Assembly: GCA_023412695.1 (NCBI GenBank)
Contig: JAEYNG010000019.1
Location: forward strand, 1 to 5,045
Length of the DNA stretch: 5,045 bases
Direction: 5' to 3'
From: Planctomycetota bacterium
GTDB lineage: Bacteria; Planctomycetota; Phycisphaerae; Phycisphaerales; UBA1924
The translations under genes were made by a program, and so were the position numbers. Under the pieces are notes generated by a model. It made no database searches. It worked only from the letters and a program-made list of their open reading frames with translations, and was not told the origin of the DNA. Shown here piece after piece: positions 1 to 5,045 of this stretch (position 1 is its first letter; every line of letters begins with the position of its first letter).

Positions 1-61
1 GGCCTGCGCCGACGATGGCGACGTCTACGTGTTCTTTCGCGACTGGGGTGGTGCTGCCCAT
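1..61 (-). CDS. N-terminus of a FAD/NAD(P)-binding oxidoreductase (partial, runs off the left edge)
   Basis: Only the first 20 codons lie in the window. They end in the peptide DVAIVGAG (residues 13-20), the first strand and start of the glycine-rich loop (GxGxxG) of a Rossmann dinucleotide-binding fold. In proteins that begin this way the loop normally binds the ADP part of FAD or NAD(P), so the product is probably a flavoprotein monooxygenase, reductase or dehydrogenase. The substrate cannot be told. The ATG at 61-59 is the only usable start: an in-frame TGA lies at 94-92 and no ATG, GTG or TTG occurs between them. No Shine-Dalgarno sequence is visible upstream. The gene begins 35 bp after the 3' end of the tRNA-Ser gene in the same direction and may share its promoter. 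Codon third positions are strongly G/C in this frame, which supports coding. The main doubt is the short length. Confidence 0.62.
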   Translation of the reverse strand, partial: MGSTTPVAKEHVDVAIVGAG

Positions 62-96
62 TGCGGGGTGGCGCGAGTGCGCCGGCCAACATCAAG

Positions 97-184
97 CGGA
101 GAGGGGGGGATTCGAACCCCCGATGAGGACGAGCCCCATACCGGTTTTCGAGACCGGCGCGTTCAACCACTCTGCCACCTCTCC
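97..184 (-). tRNA. tRNA-Ser (anticodon CGA)
   Basis: An 88-nt class II tRNA that decodes UCG serine codons. The acceptor stem pairs GGAGAGG (184-178) with CCTCTCC (104-98), followed by discriminator G at 97, as usual for serine tRNAs. The anticodon stem is CCGGT/ACCGG (157-153 with 145-141) around the loop CTCGAAA, which puts anticodon CGA at 150-148. The T arm has stem GGGGG/CCCCC and loop TTCGAAT. Between anticodon and T arms is a long variable arm that folds as ATGGGG with CCTCAT (one G-T pair), the hallmark of a serine-type tRNA. The 3' CCA is not encoded (the next bases read CTT), so a CCA-adding enzyme is needed. It lies between the dnaK terminator and the flavoprotein start, all on the same strand. 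Confidence 0.97.
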
Positions 185-199
185 GGGTGGGGGAAGGCA

Positions 200-228
200 A
201 TGTTTGGGCGGCGCGGGCTGAAGGTCAA
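200..228 (-). promoter_or_regulatory. Putative sigma-70-type promoter for tRNA-Ser
   Basis: On the minus strand a TTGACC box (228-223, 5 of 6 matches to the -35 consensus) is followed after exactly 17 bp by AAACAT (205-200, 3 of 6 matches to the -10 consensus). Transcription would start near 193, leaving a leader of under 10 nt before the tRNA 5' end at 184. The -35 and spacing are good and the -10 is weak. Its place between the dnaK terminator and the tRNA supports the call. Confidence 0.42.
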
Positions 229-280
229 ACTTTGCGATCAGGAACGGGGTGCGATTCGGGGTTCGAGCGAGTGGATGTTT

Positions 281-320
281 GCCCAAAAGTACAAGCCCCC
301 GGCCTTGACGGCTGGGGGCT
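281..320 (-). terminator. Rho-independent terminator of dnaK
   Basis: Starting 25 bp after the dnaK stop codon on the minus strand, AGCCCCCAGCC (320-310) can pair with GGCCGGGGGCT (304-294) around a 5-nt loop. This gives ten pairs and one internal A-C mismatch. The hairpin is followed by TGTACTTTTGGG, a short and imperfect T-rich tract. Read on the plus strand the stem pairs fully (one G-U), but no T tract follows at 321 and beyond, so the minus strand is the functional direction. It separates dnaK from the tRNA gene. Confidence 0.72.
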
Positions 321-345
321 GTAGGTTGCTGGATGGGCGCGGCGA

Positions 346-2292
<1,947 letters not shown>

Positions 2293-2298
2293 GAATAT

Positions 2299-2306
2299 CT
2301 CCTTCC
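2299..2306 (-). promoter_or_regulatory. Ribosome binding site of dnaK
   Basis: GGAAGGAG on the minus strand ends 6 bp before the ATG at 2292. It is a near-perfect Shine-Dalgarno sequence and decides the dnaK start. It contrasts with rsmG, prsW and the partial flavoprotein gene, where none is visible. Confidence 0.85.
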
Positions 2307-2564
2307 AATCCCACCCAAACAGGCAGGGGAATGTCAGATCAATGGTGTCTGGAAGTCCATGGCAAGGCCGATGCCAGTCCCGTGCGGCCCGAACCCCCTC
2401 AATGAAGGCCGTGTACGCTGTCGATCCTGCAGCGGGAGGCCCAATCTTCCTGTAACGTGCCCAGACGGCTGCCAGTTCGGCAGGTCTCGTTCCGAGTGGC
2501 CGGTCCGCGCCTTCGTACCGGCGGGCGGAGCCTTGCGATTCGATTCCAGCTTTCCCCTTTTCTC
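2307..2564. other. Divergent intergenic region between dnaK and the small secreted protein gene
   Basis: This roughly 260-bp stretch separates two divergent genes and must hold promoters for both, but I cannot assign them firmly. No CIRCE operator (TTAGCACTC-N9-GAGTGCTAA) is visible, so HrcA control of dnaK is not supported. The best sigma-70-like match on the dnaK side, TTGCCA (2365-2360) with TGATCT 18 bp further on, has a poor -10. Small inverted repeats exist: CTGCC/GGCAG (2469-2483), CTCG/CGAG (2486-2496) and GCCGGT/ACCGGC (2499-2522). All are short enough to be chance in GC-rich DNA. Open frames across the region are extensions of antisense frames without protein-like content. Confidence 0.5.
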
Positions 2565-2570
2565 AGGAGG
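2565..2570 (+). promoter_or_regulatory. Ribosome binding site of the small secreted protein gene
   Basis: AGGAGG, a full Shine-Dalgarno match, lies 5 bp before the ATG at 2576. It supports both the reality of this otherwise unrecognised gene and its start. Confidence 0.8.
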
Positions 2571-2575
2571 CAGCG

Positions 2576-3034
2576 ATGCGCATGTCCGCACTCTTGGTCG
2601 TTCTGACGGCGGCGGTGATCGTCCAGCCGGGTTGCTGCCGAACGTGTTCTTCGGAGACGGCGACGCTGATGGAAACCCTTGATGTCGCATCGGCGATCGG
2701 GAACGCCCGGCACCTGGCTCAGTGGTCCGAGCAGAGTCTTGAGCGCGCGGCCGTTGAAGACGGGGACAAGGCCGACATGCGGGCCCGCATCCAGATCTTG
2801 GCTGCACATGCAGACAAGCTGGCCGATGCGCTGGATCGCTTCGATGAGACCGGCAGGACCAACACAAGCATCACGCTGGACAATCTCAAGATTCGCGGCC
2901 GCGCACTCGAGGCCGAGACGCAGACGGTGCAACGGGAATGGGCTGTGTGGACGGTGCGTCACGGGATGAAGAAGCCGGAGGAGGTCTTCGAGTTCACGGA
3001 TGTCAGGGAACTCGTAGAAGCGGGCCGCAAGTAA
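2576..3034 (+). CDS. Small exported protein, probable lipoprotein, unknown function
   Basis: I do not recognise a family for these 152 residues. The N-terminus is a clear export signal: Arg2, then a hydrophobic stretch (about 4-16, SALLVVLTAAVIV), then QPGC with Cys20. Gly-Cys resembles a lipobox, but the -3 residue is Gln instead of Leu, so lipid attachment is likely rather than certain; signal peptidase I cleavage is the alternative. Three cysteines cluster at 20, 21 and 24, and no cysteine occurs later. The rest is charged and looks helical, with heptad-like leucine and alanine spacing around 70-125, and no catalytic motif is visible. A strong AGGAGG site supports the start. The gene is divergent from dnaK and ends 28 bp before rsmG on the same strand, with no terminator hairpin between, so it could be the first gene of the rsmG-prsW-helicase unit. 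Confidence 0.8.
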   Translation: MRMSALLVVLTAAVIVQPGCCRTCSSETATLMETLDVASAIGNARHLAQWSEQSLERAAVEDGDKADMRARIQILAAHADKLADALDRFDETGRTNTSITLDNLKIRGRALEAETQTVQREWAVWTVRHGMKKPEEVFEFTDVRELVEAGRK

Positions 3035-3050
3035 CTCAACAGCTATCGCC

Positions 3051-3056
3051 TAGACT
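3051..3056 (+). promoter_or_regulatory. Possible -10 element for a leaderless rsmG transcript
   Basis: TAGACT matches the TANNNT core of a -10 box (4 of 6 to TATAAT). It ends 6 bp before the rsmG ATG, so a transcript starting at the usual distance would begin at or next to the start codon. No Shine-Dalgarno sequence precedes that ATG. No convincing -35 box lies 16-18 bp upstream, and one such hexamer is easily met by chance. Confidence 0.27.
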
Positions 3057-3062
3057 CGGCGG

Positions 3063-3926
3063 ATGACCAAGCCCCCTCCGACCGGTCCAGGGAGAAAGCC
3101 CGCAACGACGCGTGAGTCTGGAGATGCTGCTTCCGCCCCGGCGACGCTTGCGGCACTTGCGCCGCTTGAAGCGACGGCGGAGTTCACGAGGCTTGCGGCG
3201 GAGCTGGGTATCGAGTTTGAGCCGGGGGATGTCGAGCGGCTGGGCCGATTCCTGGCGGTGCTGCTCGAAACAAACAGGACAACAAACCTGACGGCGATCA
3301 CGGACCCCGCGCAGGCGTGGGTCAAGCATGTTTTCGACTCGCTGACGCTGGTGCCGGTGCTGTCGTCGGTCGAGCCCGATCCGGATACGGGGGCGAAGCA
3401 TCTGCGGGTCATCGACATCGGCTCGGGCGGGGGTGTTCCGGCGATCCCGCTGGCGATCGTCATGCCCGAGGTGCGGTTCACGCTTCTCGAGGCGACGGGG
3501 AAGAAGGTGGAGTATCTGCGGTCCGCCGCCGCCGCGCTGCAGCTGAAGAACGTCGAGGTGGTGCAGGGACGGGCGGAGACAGTGGCGCACTATCGCGGGA
3601 GCAAGACGGACGGTCGGATCAACGCGCGTCGGGAGGTGTATGACGTCGCGATGTGCCGCGCGGTCGGGCACCTCGCGGTGATCGCGGAGCTGCTCGGAGC
3701 GTTTGTCCGCCAAGGCGGGTTTGTCGTGGCGGTGAAGGGGGCGAAGGCGGAGGAGGAGTTGGCTGCCGCGGGGAAGGCGATGTCCACGATGGGCCTTCGG
3801 CACGTTGAGACCGTTCCGACTCCTACAGGCCGGATTGTCGTGCTGGAAAAGACGATCGCCACGCCGCGGACGTACCCGAGAAAGGATGGCGAGCCGGCCC
3901 GTAAGCCGATAGGGATCGAGAAGTAG
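3063..3926 (+). CDS. rsmG: 16S rRNA (guanine-N7) methyltransferase RsmG (GidB)
   Basis: RsmG uses S-adenosylmethionine to make N7-methylguanosine at G527 (E. coli numbering) of 16S rRNA, in the 530 loop of the small subunit; in several bacteria its loss gives low-level streptomycin resistance. The 287 residues carry the family motifs in order: NLTAI (75-79), KHVFDSL (88-94), the SAM-binding loop DIGSGGGVPAIP (118-129), LLEATGKKVEYL (141-152), GRAE (169-172), YDVAMCRAVG (193-202), VKGAK (224-228) and a C-terminal RTYPRKDGEPARKPI (269-283), as in many non-enterobacterial members. The protein is longer than typical because of a Pro/Ala-rich N-terminal extension of roughly 35-40 residues. ATG 3063 is the only possible standard start: an in-frame TAG lies at 3051 and no ATG, GTG or TTG occurs in the early codons. 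No Shine-Dalgarno sequence is seen. mnmG (gidA), its common neighbour, is not in the window. Confidence 0.95.
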   Translation: MTKPPPTGPGRKPATTRESGDAASAPATLAALAPLEATAEFTRLAAELGIEFEPGDVERLGRFLAVLLETNRTTNLTAITDPAQAWVKHVFDSLTLVPVLSSVEPDPDTGAKHLRVIDIGSGGGVPAIPLAIVMPEVRFTLLEATGKKVEYLRSAAAALQLKNVEVVQGRAETVAHYRGSKTDGRINARREVYDVAMCRAVGHLAVIAELLGAFVRQGGFVVAVKGAKAEEELAAAGKAMSTMGLRHVETVPTPTGRIVVLEKTIATPRTYPRKDGEPARKPIGIEK

Positions 3927-3961
3927 TCGGCGGGGGCGGGAACAGCGGGACGGGTCCACCG

Positions 3962-4720
3962 ATGCTGCTCTATGCCACGCTCCTGCTGTGCTCGGCGCTC
4001 ATCGGATTGCAGGTTTACCGCTATGACCTTTATGACCGGGAGCCGCCGCACGCGATCCTACTGACGCTGGTCGGCGGGGCGGTCGGACTGTGGGCGGCGG
4101 GGCTGGCGCAGATTGCGTTCATGAAATGGCTTGGCATCGCCGTCGGCGAGCACTTCAACACATGGATGGCGTTCGCGGCGGGGACGACGGAGGAACTGGC
4201 GAAGGTCTCGGTGGTCGGCTTGGTGGCGATCCTCCGCCCGCGGTGGTTCAATGACCCGCTGGATGGGGCGATCTACGGGGCGTTCGCGGGGCTCGGTGCG
4301 GCGATTTATGAATCGGTGATGCACCTTGGCTTCCCGGAATGGGACAAGCTGCCGGCGTTCCTCCCGGCCGCGGAACCGATCCGGCTGATGGGGCACCTGA
4401 TCATGGGCGGGATCGGCGGATTCGGGGTGGGCTTCGTACGCGCGCAGACCGGCGGCTGGGCGGGAGTTCGCGGCTGGATTGCACTGGGGGCGTGTCTGGC
4501 GGGGGCGATGGTCTTGCATGTTGCCTGGGATGTCGTGGCGTTTGACGCGGCGGACAGGGGCCGGATGCTGCCGTGGCACACGACGGCGTCGATCGTCATG
4601 ATGCTGGCGGGGATGTTCGCGTTCCGCATGCTTGTGCGGGCCGGCTCGGAACATTCACGCGTGCATGTGGGACGTCTCCGCGCGGAAGAAGTCGGCGGTC
4701 ACTACGATCCGATCCAGTGA
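3962..4720 (+). CDS. PrsW-family intramembrane metalloprotease (M82)
   Basis: A polytopic membrane protein of 252 residues with about seven hydrophobic segments (roughly 1-19, 31-53, 68-91, 101-119, 143-160, 171-194, 208-225). It carries the PrsW family signatures: an N-terminal DLYDREPP (22-29), the glutamate pair TTEELAK (75-81, Glu77-Glu78), DPLDGAIYGAFAGLG with a following Glu117 (98-117), RLMGH (141-145), and LHVAWD (185-190, His186). Glutamates and histidines at such positions are the presumed metal and catalytic residues in the family. In Bacillus subtilis PrsW makes the first cut in anti-sigma factor RsiW; no sigma or anti-sigma gene is present here, so the substrate is unknown. The start lies 35 bp after rsmG without a clear ribosome site. 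The stop overlaps the GTG start of the helicase gene. I give no symbol because orthology to prsW is not shown. Confidence 0.88.
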   Translation: MLLYATLLLCSALIGLQVYRYDLYDREPPHAILLTLVGGAVGLWAAGLAQIAFMKWLGIAVGEHFNTWMAFAAGTTEELAKVSVVGLVAILRPRWFNDPLDGAIYGAFAGLGAAIYESVMHLGFPEWDKLPAFLPAAEPIRLMGHLIMGGIGGFGVGFVRAQTGGWAGVRGWIALGACLAGAMVLHVAWDVVAFDAADRGRMLPWHTTASIVMMLAGMFAFRMLVRAGSEHSRVHVGRLRAEEVGGHYDPIQ

Positions 4721-5045
4721 CCTCCGCAGAACTGCTCGAACGGATTCTGGCTGACGACGGGCCGATCGCCCGCGCGTTGATCTCGTCCGGCGTGGCGTTC
4801 GAGCACCGGCCGGAGCAGGGCGTGATGGCGCGGGCGGTGATGGAGGCGATGGAGTCGCGGTCGCGGCTGCTGGCGGAGGCGGGGACGGGCGTCGGTAAGA
4901 GCTTTGCCTATCTCGTGCCGGCGATCGTTCGCGCCGTGCTGCACAACGAGACGGTGGTCGTGGCGACGGCGACGATCTCGCTGCAGGAGCAGCTCATCCA
5001 GAAGGACATCCCGCTGCTGCAGGAGACGCTTGCACAGTGGAACCT
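4717..5045 (+). CDS. dinG: DinG-type ATP-dependent DNA helicase, N-terminal part (runs off the right edge)
   Basis: The first 109 codons of a superfamily 2 (XPD/DinG-like) helicase. These enzymes unwind DNA 5' to 3' and are linked to repair and to clearing unusual DNA structures. Visible features are a Q-motif-like segment FEHRPEQ (28-34), the Walker A motif AEAGTGVGKS (53-62, Lys61 and Ser62 for ATP phosphates), and motif Ia VVVATATISLQEQL (80-93) followed by KDIPLLQ (96-102), all close to the DinG/YoaA pattern. The iron-sulfur cysteines and the DEAH box lie beyond the window. The GTG start overlaps the preceding TGA as GTGA, which suggests translational coupling. Starting there gives the N-terminal length expected before the RPEQ motif; an internal start would remove it. 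No N-terminal exonuclease domain is present, unlike Gram-positive DinG. Paralogues are common, so the symbol is family-level. Confidence 0.9.
   Translation, partial: MTSAELLERILADDGPIARALISSGVAFEHRPEQGVMARAVMEAMESRSRLLAEAGTGVGKSFAYLVPAIVRAVLHNETVVVATATISLQEQLIQKDIPLLQETLAQWN

Noticed and set aside
2337..2365. TTGCCA with TGATCT 18 bp downstream on the minus strand, considered as the dnaK promoter
   Set aside because: The -10 hexamer matches the consensus at only two of six positions, so the call would not be reliable.
2469..2522. A row of small inverted repeats in the intergenic region, considered as a terminator or structured RNA
   Set aside because: Stems are only 4-6 bp, loops are unequal, and no T tract follows. 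This is within what GC-rich DNA gives by chance.
2334..2962. Two overlapping minus-strand frames of 177 and 187 codons over the small exported protein gene
   Set aside because: They lack ribosome sites and recognisable motifs. The plus-strand gene has a signal sequence and a perfect AGGAGG.
3036..3959. A 307-codon open frame on the minus strand opposite rsmG
   Set aside because: Its product is arginine-rich without domain character, and the opposite strand encodes a full set of RsmG motifs.

Overview
The window is GC-rich bacterial chromosome; third codon positions in the real genes are mostly G or C. It holds ordinary housekeeping genes and no phage, insertion sequence, CRISPR array or obvious accessory cassette. 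The organism cannot be named from the sequence alone. The DnaK sequence style (a GGDDWDQ block, a long Ala/Gly-rich tail), a dnaK standing apart from grpE and dnaJ, no encoded tRNA CCA end, and start codons without Shine-Dalgarno sequences would fit a planctomycete, perhaps of the Phycisphaerae. That is a low-confidence inference.

The left part is read on the minus strand. From high to low coordinates it holds dnaK (2292 to 346), a hairpin terminator (about 320 to 281), a likely promoter (228 to 200), a class II tRNA-Ser with anticodon CGA (184 to 97), and the first 20 codons of a flavoprotein or NAD(P)-binding oxidoreductase (61 to 1). A roughly 260-270 bp divergent intergenic region (2307-2575) separates dnaK from the right part.

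The right part is read on the plus strand. It holds a small unknown secreted protein or lipoprotein (2576-3034), the 16S rRNA methyltransferase gene rsmG (3063-3926), a PrsW-family membrane protease (3962-4720), and the start of a DinG-type DNA helicase (from 4717, cut by the window end). The gaps are 28 and 35 bp, and prsW and the helicase overlap by GTGA, so these genes are probably at least partly co-transcribed. Their functions (ribosome modification, membrane proteolysis, DNA repair) are not obviously linked.

I did not find a previously undescribed system. The most notable observation is inside dnaK: four nearly invariant Hsp70 residues in one 9-codon stretch are replaced, and each change is explained by one A-to-C transversion on the coding strand (T-to-G on the plus strand) within 25 bases. 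This looks more like a clustered sequencing or consensus error than biology, but it needs checking because it lies in the allosteric core of the chaperone. Also worth noting are a possibly leaderless start of rsmG and two real genes that a simple ATG-to-stop ORF search would miss, one at each edge.
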